A stretch of DNA of 64,000 bases from assembly GCA_028023455.1 (NCBI GenBank), contig JAQFVV010012424.1:1100001-1164000 (forward strand), read 5' to 3'. The notes beneath the pieces are model-generated. The model searched no databases, was not told where the DNA came from, and was given only the letters and a program-made list of their open reading frames with translations. Each line of letters begins with the position of its first letter. The first letter of the stretch is position 1. The stretch comes from Epiperipatus broadwayi (Eukaryota > Onychophora > Udeonychophora > Euonychophora > Peripatidae). Below, piece by piece: positions 10,578 through 23,206 of the stretch. Position numbers and translations under genes: made by a program.

Positions 10578-13082
10578 CAAAATTTCTCAGTAGAAGGCAA
10601 AAAATGCAAATACAATTTCTTGACTTCTGGCCAGATAAAGTTTCATAATTAAAATACAATGGTTAAATTTCACTTGTTTTAATATGTTCTTATTTTAATA
10701 ATTTCAATGTTAAATGCAATATATTTAACATTTTATAATATACTCAGTATTATGTCTTTGAGATATTTAAAGCATATTAACCACTTTTGGCCAAACTATG
10801 TTATGTTGAATTTTTTATGCATTTGTCAAAGATGCGTTTTCAAAATAATTTAATAACACATCATAAAAAGTAAATATTAAATGTTCTACAAAACTATAAT
10901 AAAAAATTGAAAGAGAGCCATTTTATAATTATTTAGGGGACCATACTATTTTCCTATTTGTTTTTACAGTATTCTTTATTGTTATAAAAATAGGTGTCAT
11001 TCATAAATTAATCAAAGGTTGATAATTTAAATTACTTAATGTTCTAGAATCAAAAAATGAGGTGAAGGGTATATGGAATCTGTTTTGATGTTTTTAAATT
11101 CAAGAGAGATAATCCACATTTTTAAAAAAAAGTTAAATAAATATTAAAATTTACAGTTAATAGACAGAAAATATTTACTTGTAAATGAAAGCTTTTACTA
11201 AGTACTGTATAAGTATAAAATTTTCACATTTTTTCTTCGTTAAAATTTTAGAATTACATTTTTAAAATAATTTTTTAAATTTTATACATAGTGTTAAAAT
11301 AATTTTCAAATTACAATAAAAAGATTTAAATTAGAGAATGTAATCTTTTATTTTTTATAATAATTATATTTTAATTGTATTTAATAGTATGATTTTTTAA
11401 ATACCAATTTCTTTTTTTATTGAATAATTCCAGAAACAATAACTTCTGAAATTGAAACTGTTCCAATTGTAATTGTTTAAATGACCTTCATAGATTGATG
11501 ATGGTAGATTAAGATCGGACATAGGATAAGAAATCTTGACTTGGATTATTTAACATAATCACAATGTTACACATTTATCTTGGATGTGAATAGGTGCAAC
11601 AGGTCTAATATGTGCTGTTACAGGTCTAATACTTAAGTACCCAATTAACTTTCAGTCCATAAAAAGACCAGCAGAAAATTATATTGCATACACTCATTCT
11701 GCATTTTATTAAACACTCATTCTTTTGCCTTTCTACTCAGCATTGTATATTTTGTTTCAGTTTAACTTCTTGCCAGATATATGATAAATTCAGACTTTTT
11801 CAGTGATCATATGCTGCTAAAGCACTGGAAAACAAACTCCACTTGCACGAACGTGTATCCATCATATGTTAACCTTGCCTGCTAACTGTCCAAACATAGG
11901 CTAACTACTACCATTAAAGAGACTAGAAGAAATGCACTTCTCCTTACCAATAAAACAGCTCCATAATAAACTCCAATATCTGATCAAGGAAATCAAGAAA
12001 GATGTGAGAACCAATATAAAGTTGTCTGAATAAATACACTTATAGAGAATCAATCTTTCCTTAATGTAATAATCCTTTTACCTACTTATGGACTTAAGAT
12101 GAAACTTATCTCATAAACTGTTTTATTAAAACATTATCAGCAAGCCAGTGATTATAAGATAGGATGTAATTTTATATTTCTAATTTTATCTATTGTATGT
12201 TTTTTTATATATCTGTCATGTATTATTATATTTTTTATTATTATTAGTAGTGATATTTATATTTTCAAACTCTTATTGTAATTGATAATTTTGATAATGT
12301 GAACAAGTTATTTATAAGTTATTTTTTCTTTTTCCTTTGCAAAGTTTAAAAAAAAAATTAATTGAAATAAACTTTAAGTAAGTTTTTCCCATCCACTCTC
12401 AATTGTTATTTTGTTACTTTAAAAATGTGACTTTTAAAAATATTGCGATAAGAAAGAGCAAATTTAACACTTATTTCATAATCAAATATATTAAAAATAT
12501 TTATTAATTTAACCGAAAATTAAATTTGTTAAAATAATTAATATAAAGTAATACACTTATATATTAAATCTTCTTGTTGTTTGTATTTTTAATTGTACAA
12601 TTGTCGAGATTATAATCTTGAGTCAAAAAGGATATGAAATTATAAATCATGTGAATATCATAAAATGCTATATATATCAATTTAAAATATTCAGATTTCG
12701 TGATTTAAAGAAGTAAAATGTTAAAGGTTAGAACAAAATTAGTAAAATAAAATTATCCTGATTTAACAAGTGTATTTTGAAATATAAAATCATAAAAATT
12801 TAACTTAATCAGATTTCATGATTTATCATAAAATGTTATATATAAAAATTTAACTTAATCAGATTTCATGATTTAAAGAAATAAAATAAGTAGAATAAGT
12901 TTATCATAATTCGAATTTTAGTATTAAAATTATCCTTATAATAAAACTTATAGGCACTTCTACATATATGAGTGTGCTATAATTCATATTTTGTTATTAT
13001 GATCTTCATAGGAATAATGAAACTTGTAGGTAGGTTAGAAATGTGTGTAGATGTGAATAAATTTGGCATTATAGAGCGCACG

Positions 13083-13114
<32 letters not shown>

Positions 13115-14160
13115 ATGATTATTTACTATCAAATCACCTCAAATATTAAGAAATTTTAATCTACGTTCTTTGTGAATATATATATATTAGAGTCTACATA
13201 TCAAAACAGCTAGTTAAAAAAAAAAGAATTATTTTTATATAGTAATTATTGTATTTTATTTAAATTTGAACATTCATATCTTTTTTTTTTATTATTTGAA
13301 GTATTTCGAATTTATTTCCATAGGTTATATTTTAACCATAAATTATAGATCTTATAAATACTATTTCAAATAGCATAAACAAATGATGCCCTATTTTTTA
13401 TGTAATTAACAAATTATTTATGGGTTAGTAATGGTAGTATTAAACTATCATGAAATCATAGAGAATACATTTATGTAGGTATTTTTCATTAACATGTTTA
13501 TCCAGAGATTGATAAGATTATAATTTCTGGCGAGCAACCTCTTCTGTTATAGCAATGAGATTTTGTATTTTATAATGGAGGACATTAGCCAAAGTACAGT
13601 CTCCTCATGTATGTGATAATATCAGAAGTAAATATTTAACTTCATAAAAGTTTGTTATTTGATAATCATATCAAAAACTTGTTAAGTCATACCACAGTCA
13701 TATTTTAATATGCTTTTATTTAACTTATTAAATTATTTACTCTGTAAGTCAGGTAAAATCTTGTAATTGAATTTTCAAACTCTTCCCAATTTCCGATCTA
13801 ATTGAAACTTTGCATATATTGCTGATGACAGTACTTTTTATTTTTTAATTTGCAAAACATTTAAGTAAAAAAATTAGCAAAATATTTAAATATATAATTT
13901 TATATGGGATTTAGTGCACTTTATTATACTGCCATCTAGTAGTTTTAAATTATATTTGAACTTTCTTCATTATTAATTTTTGGTATTATATAAAACTATA
14001 AAGTAGAAAATAAAAAAAATATATACATTTTTTTAAAAGAATGCTTTTATTCACACGAATGCACTAAAATATAAAAAAATATTTTTTCTTCAGTTTTTAC
14101 AGTATTTTTGGTATTATGTGACCAAAAATTAAAGATGGATTGCTAATGTTTAGAAATAGT
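10578..14160. other. Long AT-rich stretch with no recognised gene
   Basis: No coding homology or RNA gene seen. It contains a short local repeat at 12.7-12.9 kb, listed separately, and a (CA)n(TA)n tract at about 13081-13113. The rest is homopolymer-rich AT sequence. Confidence 0.45.
12791..12880. repeat. 50-base tandem repeat
   Basis: ATAAAAATTTAACTTAATC followed by AGATTTCATGATTTA occurs at 12792 and again exactly 50 bases later. A weaker relative (CAGATTTCGTGATTTA) lies at 12692. Confidence 0.8.
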
Positions 14161-14164
14161 ATTA

Positions 14165-14400
14165 GTTATACTGAATATGCATCTCTCCATACTTTATTTA
14201 TTGATTTGAAATCTCTGTATTCCAAGAAATTGTAAAAGACCTAGAAATAGACCAAAAGTAAGTTGGATGAATGAAATAAGAAAGTGTGCTGGGGTGTTCT
14301 GGATAAAAGATGTTAGAGAACAGGGAAGATGGATTAAACTTGGAAAGATCATCCTGCAGTAGATTGATAATGGTTGAAATGATGATGATGACATTGAATA
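14165..14400 (+). pseudogene. RTE-type LINE 3' end fragment
   Basis: On the plus strand the reading gives RNCKRPRNRPKVSWMNEIRK, then CAGVFW, and near the end LQ*IDNG. This is the RTE C-terminal block seen at 9.4 kb on the other strand. It ends in an ATGATGATGATGA tail at about 14380-14392. A stray block at 14180-14200 (ATGCATCTCTCCATACTT) also occurs at 9670 in the opposite reading, so the 5' join is probably rearranged. Confidence 0.7.
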
Positions 14401-16280
14401 TTTCTAAACACGAAAACCTATTATTTGTGTTTGAGATCTTTTTGATAATTAAGTTTTATAAGTGTGTAACTTAATGGCATAATTAAAGATATAATATCAG
14501 GCATAATCATTTGTATATGGCAGTTATCAAGCTGCAACTAAAACAATGTAATTATTTTTAATTGTCATTTATATATTTTTTTTGCATAGATACTATATTC
14601 AAAAGCACACATTATAGTATAAATACCTCACATAACAATCGCATCCACATTAGTAGAAAAAATTGCAAGCAGACTCTAAAGAACCAGTCCAAATATGTAA
14701 CCCTTTCCTATATTAATGCTAATCCCTTTTGTCTATTAAAAGGAGATATATTTTGTCTGACCTTTGACCATATTTATTGTATATATACCTTCAAAATTAA
14801 TAAAGTTCAAGATTAATTAAGAATTTAGGCAGGACATGGAATCTTTCACCAAAATATTTCTTTATTAAATGATAGTTTCTTTAAGACTCTGCATTGTTTG
14901 TCGAAGCCAAAATTTAATTGGATGTCATTCTATTACACAAATCATTTATATATTAAATATTAAATATTTTTTGTAAAGTTCATAATTAGCATAATTAATA
15001 AGGCAATTTTTAATATTTTAATTATAGATATGTGACACTAGTGATGGTTGCACCATATTAAAATCACATCATTTTATAATCACCTCTTAATCACTGATCT
15101 GTATAATCCAGATTATTTTGGAAATAGTATCATCCACCTAAGAGAGCTAAATTTTATATGAATTGCTTATCTAAAAAAATGCCCTAAGTGTATGGCATGG
15201 CTGTTTAACTTCTTATTGTATTATAAAATGTGGGTTTATCAAAGATTTAATTTGGTAAACTGGTCCAGGAAAGTAATAGGAAAGATTACAGAATAGAGAG
15301 ATCAGAAGAAATAATGATGGAAACATCAAGTTCTCATAAAATATGTTTTACACTATTTATTATTATTTTTATAAATAGTCAAATGAATCTTTGTAAATTT
15401 AGCTTACATAAACATAAATAAAGGAACATTTGGCATATTTTCTCTTTAGAATGAACAATTTTTAAATACAAAAGTGACTGGATGATGCCCAATGTAGAAT
15501 AATAATGTTTATATTCTGTAATTCTTAAATATATCAATACTGAAGAGGCCAGGTTTAAATCCAAAGCTAACAATAATATGTAGAGAGGTTATCCTGATGT
15601 TATATTTATTAAGTGAATATCATGAATCTTTACAAAAAGTATACCGATAATTGAAATATTTTATCATTCTATCATGTATTTCTTGCTATATATTCATAGA
15701 CTGCTGATCATTATATATATATAGCTCACAAAAGAAGCTCTTAACAAGCTTTGCAGAATATCCCCAACCTCAGACAATTTTCTGCTATTGGCATACTCAG
15801 TGAGGTTAAGAACTTGTTTTGCAAGCTCTGTATATAACATTTGTAAATACAAGCTTATTAAATTAGGTCAGGTGACACCTGACTTGATTTTTTGTAATAT
15901 ATATATATATATTTAATTAACAATTCTACTGTACAATCTAAAACAGTACAATAGTGATCAAATTGATAAAATTATGTTTTTTTTAAATTTTCAATGAATA
16001 CATTTTTATTCTTCATAAATTATTTGCATATTTCATTTCATTTGTTAGGGTATTAACTTATAAATGGAAAAAGTAAACAATGAAACAAATAAGCAAAACA
16101 AAGAAACTGTAGCAAACACAATGTTTTTCAATGAATAAATTATAAGATTCAATCAATTTTATAATAACAATGCACTATTTGTATAAATAATACATTTGAA
16201 TAGTTAAAATAGTCTTTGAAATTTAAAAATTCAATTTGTAATTTAAAACAAATATTTTACAAAAAATGCTTTTATTTAAT
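14401..16280. other. AT-rich stretch with no recognised gene
   Basis: No coding homology. An imperfect hairpin-forming segment lies at 15725-15835, where AACCTCA faces TGAGGTT and GAAGCTC faces GAGCTTGC-like sequence. Its function is unknown. A TA tract lies near 15898-15912. Confidence 0.4.
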
Positions 16281-16284
16281 TTGA

Positions 16285-16475
16285 AAAATAATACACTGAA
16301 AACCAAAAGAATATTTTCTTTTGGACCACAATTTAAATTGGTTTATTTAATTTAAAATGAAAGCAGGAAGTGTCTTTAAATTATTAGTGATTGAATTAAT
16401 TAATTTATGAAAGCTCCCTAAATATACCAACCCAAATTGTGGTTCGATAATATTATTTTTTGCTTTTTAGTGCAT
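16285..16475. repeat. Foldback repeat, copy B
   Basis: The left end (AAAAGAATATTTTCTTTTGG, then ACCACAATTT) is matched in reverse complement by the right end (AAATTGTGGTT through TTTTTGCTTTTT), around the same ATTGAATTAATTAATTTATG core as copies A and C. The flank out to about 16990 also resembles 37830-38130, so the dispersed unit may be larger than the foldback. Confidence 0.55.
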
Positions 16476-16779
16476 TAGTCCTCAAATTGAATAAGTGGTT
16501 TTTTAAATATAGAATATATATATTTATACAAATGTTTTTATGGGTTGCATATATAAAAATATGTTTTGTGGGTTCATTCGTGTAAAGATTTTAACTTAAA
16601 AATTCCAACATTTCGACTTGATCACACAAGCCCTCAACTGTGATCAAATTGAAACACTGGAATTTAAAAATCAAAATTTTATATGGATGAACCCACAAAA
16701 CATGTTTTTATATATACAGATTATTTTTACTGCTTAGTTATCAAATATTTTGTCACAGATTTTTTGTAGATATTTATAT

Positions 16780-16985
16780 TCAAATTATTGAAGTAATAAT
16801 GTGAGTAGTATTGTCCCATTTCTAGTTTTTGAAACAAAATTCACACTCATTAAAAGTTTTGCACAATATTTTTTTGTTTATGAAGGTATTATATTTTAAA
16901 AAGCAAGTTTTAGTTAAAGAATCAAGAGAAATTAAAATTTCATCCTTCATTTGTTTTTTATACTCTAATTAACTATAAATACTGT
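16780..16985 (+). repeat. Dispersed repeat segment shared with 37.9-38.1 kb
   Basis: The stretch containing TAGTTTTTGAAACAAAATTC and AATCAAGAGAAATTAAAATT parallels 37930-38130 in order and spacing. This suggests two old copies of one dispersed element that also includes the foldback. Confidence 0.6.
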
Positions 16986-17132
16986 TTAATAAATATTGAG
17001 TTACTGTAAACTTGCTGAATTAATATTATGTTTTAAAATTTGGTCCATAAACACTGTTACATTGGACAAACAGCTGCACAACCCTAAAATATTTCAGTAT
17101 TATATTGCATTGCACTAAATTTGAGAAAAATC

Positions 17133-17345
17133 CATTTAAATATTTAAAAACCAGGCACTCTTCACAAACCTGGGAGCTTAATTGTAAATATAGAGGATTT
17201 GAACTCAGATTTTCATACGTATATTGGTGATTATTAATCTTTTCTACATGTGTGTGGTCATGTGTATCAGATGTATGAGATAGTGTGGATAGTTGAAGGG
17301 TGCTTGAAAATCTGAGTTCAAATCCTCTATATTTAAAAATCCATT
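17133..17345. mobile_element. HHR-family element, internally deleted foldback
   Basis: The minus-strand outer end (CCAGGCACT...TTAATTGTAAATATAGAGG, GATTTGAACTCAG) is joined near 17213 to a plus-strand outer end (TATTGGTGATTATTAATC through GAGTTCAAATCCTCTATATT). The ribozyme core and inner part are missing. It matches the outer ends of the locus at 56.6-57.6 kb and keeps the same left-minus/right-plus layout. Confidence 0.8.
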
Positions 17346-17399
17346 TAATAAATATATGGTAAAAATCAATTACAAGATTTAACCAAGGCAAACAAATGT

Positions 17400-18075
17400 A
17401 ATTTCTACACTAAATAAAGATATTTTAAAATAACATTTATGATCTTGAAAAAAATCTATTTCTATTATAACTTTCTGTTTTATATCAGAACACCTGTACT
17501 TAATTAATTTTTTTTTATAAAAACAAAAATTTTTGTTTACAGTCTGGATGTAAACATTATTTATTTTTAACCTGGAATGGCTACAACCAGTATGTGGGAC
17601 TAGTTACATTTTCATATGACTTAATTTTGTATTATTTGTAAAATTAAACAGGTATTTATCTCAGTACCTTCCTAAATATAACTATTTTTAAAAAATCAAA
17701 ATAGTTTGAATTTAGCTCATGCAGTATAAATTTTATGCCATCTTTTTCAAGTTTAATAGTATCTCATACCACATGTAGTCTAAATGGCTGTAAATTTTCT
17801 TAATCAAATGATCATTATTATTTTTTACTTTCTAAAATAAATATAAAATTTATTGTAACTAATGCCTACAAAAATCAAAATCAAATTTATTTCATTATAA
17901 CTGATTGTAAGGAAACAATCAACTGAATACAGCTAAAAAAATAATTTTATTTTTCCATTTTTGAAATTTAATGACTATTTTTAAAAAAATTTTTTTATTA
18001 AACATTTTAATATCTATTGCAAATGATGATCATAATAAAAAATTTGAAATGTAATTATTTATTCAGTATACTGAA
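17400..18075. other. AT-rich stretch with no recognised gene
   Basis: Nothing recognisable between two HHR-family elements. Confidence 0.45.
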
Positions 18076-18077
18076 TG

Positions 18078-18610
18078 TTTACTATAGTAAATAAAGGAGC
18101 TTGAACTTATACACATAATCACACACTGTGAAAAAGATAAATGATCCCCAACATAATTATTTCATGCAGAACTTGCATTCATCAGTTAGGCCAGATCATA
18201 ATCTCCCACACATATATAAATCAATGCTCAGCTTATATTAGTATAGCAATACTTTAAACTTTAATGGACAAGCTTCATTCTTCTTACTCGTCCAACAATT
18301 CAACTATCGATTTTATTAAAAAACCAATAATAGAATGCTCAAAGCCCTGGTGGATTTAATATCATAGTCACAAATCATGTAGTCATTATATCAATATAAT
18401 CCTTCATATTATTGGACCATTGTGTATTCATTTATATTAATAGGAGAAGGATGGGCTGGCCCAACTGATGAATGCTGGTTCTACCAAAATATGTATATTG
18501 GGGATTATTTATGTGTATGATCATGTGTACCAATTGTTTGAGATGAAGTGAAGGATGAATATAGACTGAAAATTCTAAGTTCAAGTCCCTCCATTTAAAT
18601 TTGAAATGAT
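18078..18610. mobile_element. HHR-family composite locus (diverged)
   Basis: The left block is on the minus strand and includes an HHR-like fold at 18141-18199, then AATGGACAAGCTTCA. The right block is on the plus strand from about 18440 (GAAGGATGGGCTGG, AACTGATGAATGCTGG). It ends in a degraded outer end, AGTTCAAGTCCC. The right ribozyme has lost its GAAA box (CAAAAT), and the middle is heavily eroded. Confidence 0.75.
18141..18199 (-). ncRNA. Hammerhead ribozyme-like fold, diverged
   Basis: On the minus strand the CTGATGA and GAAA boxes are intact. Stem II is ATGCA/TGCAT with loop AGTTC, a fully paired helix unlike the GTGCTG/CAGCAC of other copies. The outer stem I pair is ATGATC/GATCAT. 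The base before the expected cleavage point reads G and the inner stem I is imperfect, so activity is doubtful. The value lies in the compensatory changes. Confidence 0.6.
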
Positions 18611-18669
18611 ATTTATATAAACAAACACTCTCTTTAGGAGCTTTATGTGAAACTACTTGTAACATTTAT

Positions 18670-19105
18670 TTGACAAAACTGCACTGTAGCCATTGCAGAT
18701 TAAAAACAATTTACTTTGTAAAAATAAAAAAAAGAGCAAACTGTACTGTAAAATAATGGCTTTTAATTTCCAGATATTAAACAAAAACCATGGTCATGCA
18801 AACCCAATGATTTTATTGTATTAAATAAGATGCCTTCTGCAGTTGCAATTACATTTCTATCCCATCTACATGAAATCTCAATTGTTAAAACTTTCTATGA
18901 ATAGCACTGACATCTGGTAATTTTTTATTAAAATTATTATCCGTGAATATACAATTCAAGTTTCTGTCAACAAATGTTTACAAAAATCAGTAAACAAATT
19001 GTAGTACCATGTTACACATGCAAACTGCTTTAATGCTATGTAGCTCAACATAAAAGGGTTAATTTATGTACATATAAATTACATTGCTACAGCCCTCATG
19101 TTTAA
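18670..19105. other. AT-rich stretch with no recognised gene
   Basis: No coding homology or repeat recognised. Confidence 0.4.
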
Positions 19106-19114
19106 GCAGAACTA

Positions 19115-19245
19115 TTATCTGATTGTAGTGTTACCTTGACAACAGGTGGCTGATATTCTATTGGTTTGTATAACAAATTTACTTCCTGATTGTAGTGATA
19201 CCATGACAATGGATTGCTGAATATTCTATTAGTTTGTTTAAGTAA
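19115..19245. repeat. About 67-base tandem duplication
   Basis: CTGATTGTAGTGTTACC and CTGATTGTAGTGATACC start two similar units offset by 67-68 bases. Both continue into ATTCTATT.GTTTGT.TAA. Confidence 0.75.
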
Positions 19246-19439
19246 AGGAGCTAGGATGATATAATTTACATGCAATAACCAGATAACCGTTGGCATTTAT
19301 AGTTAATATATAATGAGTGAAATTTACAGCAGTGATACATAAGTAACATTTACAGAAATAAGCCTTCAAATGCTGGTAATTTTAATGTAGTGCCTTCTAG
19401 TATTAATAGGCATTCATTTTGTAATAAAAAAACATCCCC

Positions 19440-20340
19440 CTTTTGGGTGCTACCCGAGATCTTGGTATAAATAGTAGATTAGATCAATGATAATTATTTG
19501 GGTAAATATTAAATCAACTTAATTGTTCTTCCAGCTTCATCGGTCTGTAGCATGGATGACTTGGATTTTGGAGAACATTACATCTATATAGGCAGTTTTT
19601 AAGGGATTATTGCTCTAAGTATTAAATATACGTATGTATGTCAAAAGATTAGTCTAATGTGGGTCAATGATAATGCATTTGATAATTTAAAAATTACTTT
19701 CTATGGCTCACATTTTATGTTGCACAATTAATTGTAATATTTTTAAAGATATTGTCATATCTGATCCTGCCTTCAGAAGGGGACTATTCCATATTCCTTG
19801 CCTATCCAAAGGGATTAAAACCTTCACTGGGGTTTGCACACTGAATCCACGTGTTTCCAGTAAGGTAGGGGATCTGCCTTTAAATAGTCAGCATTTTGGA
19901 GGCAAGACAGAGAGCAATTACTTCTGTTAACCTGAATGACAGAACATGCTCTCCATTAAACCTTTGGCCATCAGCAAAGGTATTTATCTATACATTATCG
20001 TGATGTCCACACAGTGAGGCAAGTCCAACTACAGACTGGAAACTGTTACATCTAAATTAGAGCCGACTCAAGGCAACTAACTACATAGCTGGAAGAATCT
20101 TACCAGAACTCACGAAACAGGCTAATCATTAGCTGGAAGCGAGTTCCATACTCTGCACGACTATCTCAGCATTCAAGTCTATCAACTGTATTTGTTCATT
20201 TGTTTAGCTAACGTGTGTATATATTTTGTACTAATAAATTGTATATATTAATTGCTGAATAGTTTTTTTTTTTTTTTTTTTGTATGTTGGTTTGGAAACG
20301 AACCTGCACGCCTAACCAAACACAACAGATATTTTGTGTG
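19440..20340. other. Relatively GC-rich island of unknown nature
   Basis: Base composition is clearly richer in G and C than the flanks. A 75-residue open frame (19703-19930, plus) has no recognised motif. A TACTAATAAATTG stretch near 20230-20242 precedes a run of about 18 T at 20262-20279. It could be an unrecognised exon, an element end or an LTR. I cannot decide from sequence alone. Confidence 0.3.
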
Positions 20341-21785
20341 TGTGTCTGCAAACTGGAGTTTTCGTTTATAACTTATTTTTTTGTCAATTTTATTACTAAA
20401 ACCTTTTAATCTAAATTAAAATAAAAATGATATATTTTTACTTATTCTGTTGTGACACGTTACTTGGAAGTCAAATATTGTAATGTTTAAACATCAAAAT
20501 GACATTGCAGAGCCAAACATATTTTAAAAAAATATTTTTCTAAATTGATCTACAAAACTTCGGTTATCCAAAAACATTTTTGCTATTATTTAGTGGTATT
20601 TTATAATAAACAATATGAAATATTCATTATTAAAATAGTGAAATTTAATATTTTGAATATTCTCCGACTTGATTTTATTTCTGTTAGCAGAGTAATTTTT
20701 TTTGAAGACAATTATGACCTTTTATTTACGAGGTTTTGATAAACTTAATTTAAAGTAACTATTACATTTCTTTAAATAAATTAATAAAATTTATATCTCA
20801 ACAAATAATAATAGCATTTGGTAGCCACATATAATTAGCAATTGAGAATCGCTGTTTTACAATTATCGGCTGCATTTAAAAATATTTTCAAATATTACTT
20901 GGTTAAGTCATCAAAAATATTCCTTAAAAAATAGCTTTATAGATTCAAACCAAAAAAAAAAAAAAAAATCAATTTAAAACTGTCTTTTTTGTTGATAACG
21001 GTTTTTTTTTTTAGTAGATAATCCTATAGTTTGGTTTCGTTCTTATTTGATCTACAAATAGAAAAAAAATATTAAAATTGTGTTATCAATTTCGTTATCA
21101 TTAAAAGGAATCTATAAATAAATGTATTTTTTTAATCTTCTTCAATTCATGTTTCAGCGTTGATAGCGTTACGACCAAAAACTACAATATAACGAGAATT
21201 ATTCAATTATTCCATCAGTATACACATATAAATCACTAACTTGGCGCACGCATACATTTTTATTTCATTGCATTTTTTTCTTATTTTAACAAAAGGAAGT
21301 AAAAAGTTTATTACAAAGATAAAAATATTAAATCAATCAGTGACAATCAGAATTTTTGAACCCCTATGCAAAATTTCAAAAAAGGCCCTTTTAATATTTA
21401 TGGCAATCCTTTTTTGAAACATTTAACAGTTTAAATTATAGACTATTTATTAATTATGCTTTATTAATCACAAGTCAAAGAGCCCCTGAGACACAGGAGC
21501 CCATACATATTGCTTTAGTTTGCTTCACCATAGCTAAGCCGCTGAATTAAATAAAAATCATATTTATAAAAAAATGTCAAAAATTTTATTGGAATTTGTT
21601 TCCGCAGATAATTCATGATAAATAGAATTCTTTCTTTAAGTTTTCAAGTTATTTTCATATTTTAGTAATTTTTGTGTAATCAAAAAGGTTTTGTATTATA
21701 GTGCATATAGGGGAGAAATTAGTTAGACATGGTTTATTGATTAGAATATATTTGTAAATATATGTTAAGTTTATATTAACAATTA
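20341..21785. other. AT-rich stretch with no recognised gene
   Basis: Several short open frames but no homology. Homopolymer runs of A and T occur at 20950-20968 and 21003-21012. Confidence 0.45.
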
Positions 21786-21789
21786 TAAG

Positions 21790-21958
21790 ATATGAAATAC
21801 AGGCATTCTACTACCTGGAACTTAATTGTAAATATAGGGGATTTGAACTCATACATTCAAGCAACCTTCAGCCATCCAATAGTATGAGATAATGTGGATG
21901 GTTGAAGGTTACTTGCAAGTCTGAGTTCAAATCCCCTATATTAGAAATTATAGTAAAT
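21790..21958. mobile_element. HHR-family element, short foldback
   Basis: The left arm TTAATTGTAAATATAGGGGA, then TTTGAACTCA, faces the right arm GAGTTCAAATCCCCTATATT. The arms extend inward through CAACCTTCAGCCATCC and GGATGGTTGAAGGTT. Only the outer ends of the family are present, and the fold is left-minus/right-plus. Confidence 0.8.
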
Positions 21959-22094
21959 AATTGTTAGGGAAAACATATTAAAAAAATAAGTTATTATAAA
22001 ACTGTCCTAACTCCATCTTTGTTCAACAGAGAAAATAATTATATTTTCTAGAAGTATTAATACACATATTATATATATATTCTCATACCAGCAC

Positions 22095-22260
22095 AAACAG
22101 GCTCCTCACACACCTCCATCTTCATGCAACATAGCACCTTCATGGGCCACTCCTGTATTCCAGACAACCCTAGAGTCATATGCAGGGAGCACCACAACTT
22201 AAAGAGAAAGATCAAAGAAGCCCACCTTTATTAACTTAGATTGTAATTCGATGAACAAAA
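22095..22260 (+). pseudogene. Penelope-like element GIY-YIG endonuclease (relic, copy 2)
   Basis: The plus-strand reading gives QHSTFMGHSC, PDNPRVICREHHNLKRKIKE and then A. This continues the GIY-YIG pattern upstream of the KEA block also seen at 3.9 kb: a GH residue pair, then R.HHNLKR.IKEA. The frame breaks in a stop soon after KEAHLY, and the sequence to about 22345 shows more degraded coding and 3' sequence. The RT domain is not visible. Confidence 0.6.
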
Positions 22261-22440
22261 GAGACATGTGTTACACAATATTCAAAAAGTGGCAAACATA
22301 ATTTGCATACACATTGCATTTCATAGCAACGATCTTACTTCGCAATTCATTTAGCACACAGATTTGATAGTGAAGGTATTCCTTTGAAAGTACTTAGTGA
22401 ATAAACTCAATATCCATTTTATTTATCGTATTTTATTTAT
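22261..22440 (+). mobile_element. Probable C-terminal and 3' tail of the Penelope-like relic
   Basis: The GTGGCAAACATAATTTGCAT segment and the CCTTTGAAAGTACTTAGTGA block with TTTATTTAT parallel the region after the first relic (3990-4130). Confidence 0.4.
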
Positions 22441-22771
22441 TTGTTTACTATATACTCATAATTTTATTTGTGTGAAATATATATCGCATATATATTACTC
22501 ATTAAAATATCTTTCTGGATTTAAATCTTTATAATAACATGAGTTTGAAATGAAAAAGGACCTCCTTTTATTTCAATAAAAGCCAACAAAAGAGCTATTA
22601 TAGAATAAAGAAGAAAACTTATTGTCAAGTAGTTATTTCCTGGCAACATCAAAAGGTAAAGTTATCTATTTACATGGATATAATCTTTCAATTTTCATTC
22701 TTTATCAAACTAAAAATCCATGAAAAAATATAATTCATCGCACACATATATATAATATTTAATATTTAAAT

Positions 22772-22799
22772 ACACACACACACACACATATATATATAT
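22772..22799. repeat. (CA)n(TA)n microsatellite
   Basis: ACACACACACACACA followed by TATATATATAT. Confidence 0.85.
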
Positions 22800-22814
22800 T
22801 GTCTATACTAATTG

Positions 22815-22972
22815 TAATGAAAAAGGAATTGAACTCGAACTTTCAAGCATCCTACAACTATCCACTCCATCTAATACAACTGATACACATGCCATATGTA
22901 TTAGTTGTATAAAATGGAGTTGATAATTGTAGGGGGTTTAAAAGTCTGAATTCAAGTCTTTTCTATATATAT
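22815..22972. mobile_element. HHR-family element, short foldback (diverged)
   Basis: AATTGAACTCGAACTTTCAA at 22828 faces AAAGTCTGAATTCAAGTC near 22942-22958. The arms contain CTACAACTATCCACTCCATC and its inverted partner ATGGAGTTGATAATTGTAG. The ribozyme is absent and the outer ends are in the usual divergent arrangement. Confidence 0.7.
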
Positions 22973-23206
22973 ATAATATATTTAATGTTTTCACGGTTAT
23001 ATGATGTAGATAAAACAATATTTTTGGATACGAATGCGGTTGCTAGTCCGACGAAATATCGGATTGTAATGCAAAATAATACACGGTTCGTACGCAAAAA
23101 TATTGTTTTATATATATGCATGTGTAATTGCTTAATCAATTGAAATAACAATAACTAATGTAAAAAAGTAGCATTTTATCAGTAAATTTTTTTACTAAAA
23201 CAAACA

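Noticed and set aside
17026-17391. 121-residue minus-strand frame
   Set aside because: Runs through the HHR-family foldback; translated repeat.
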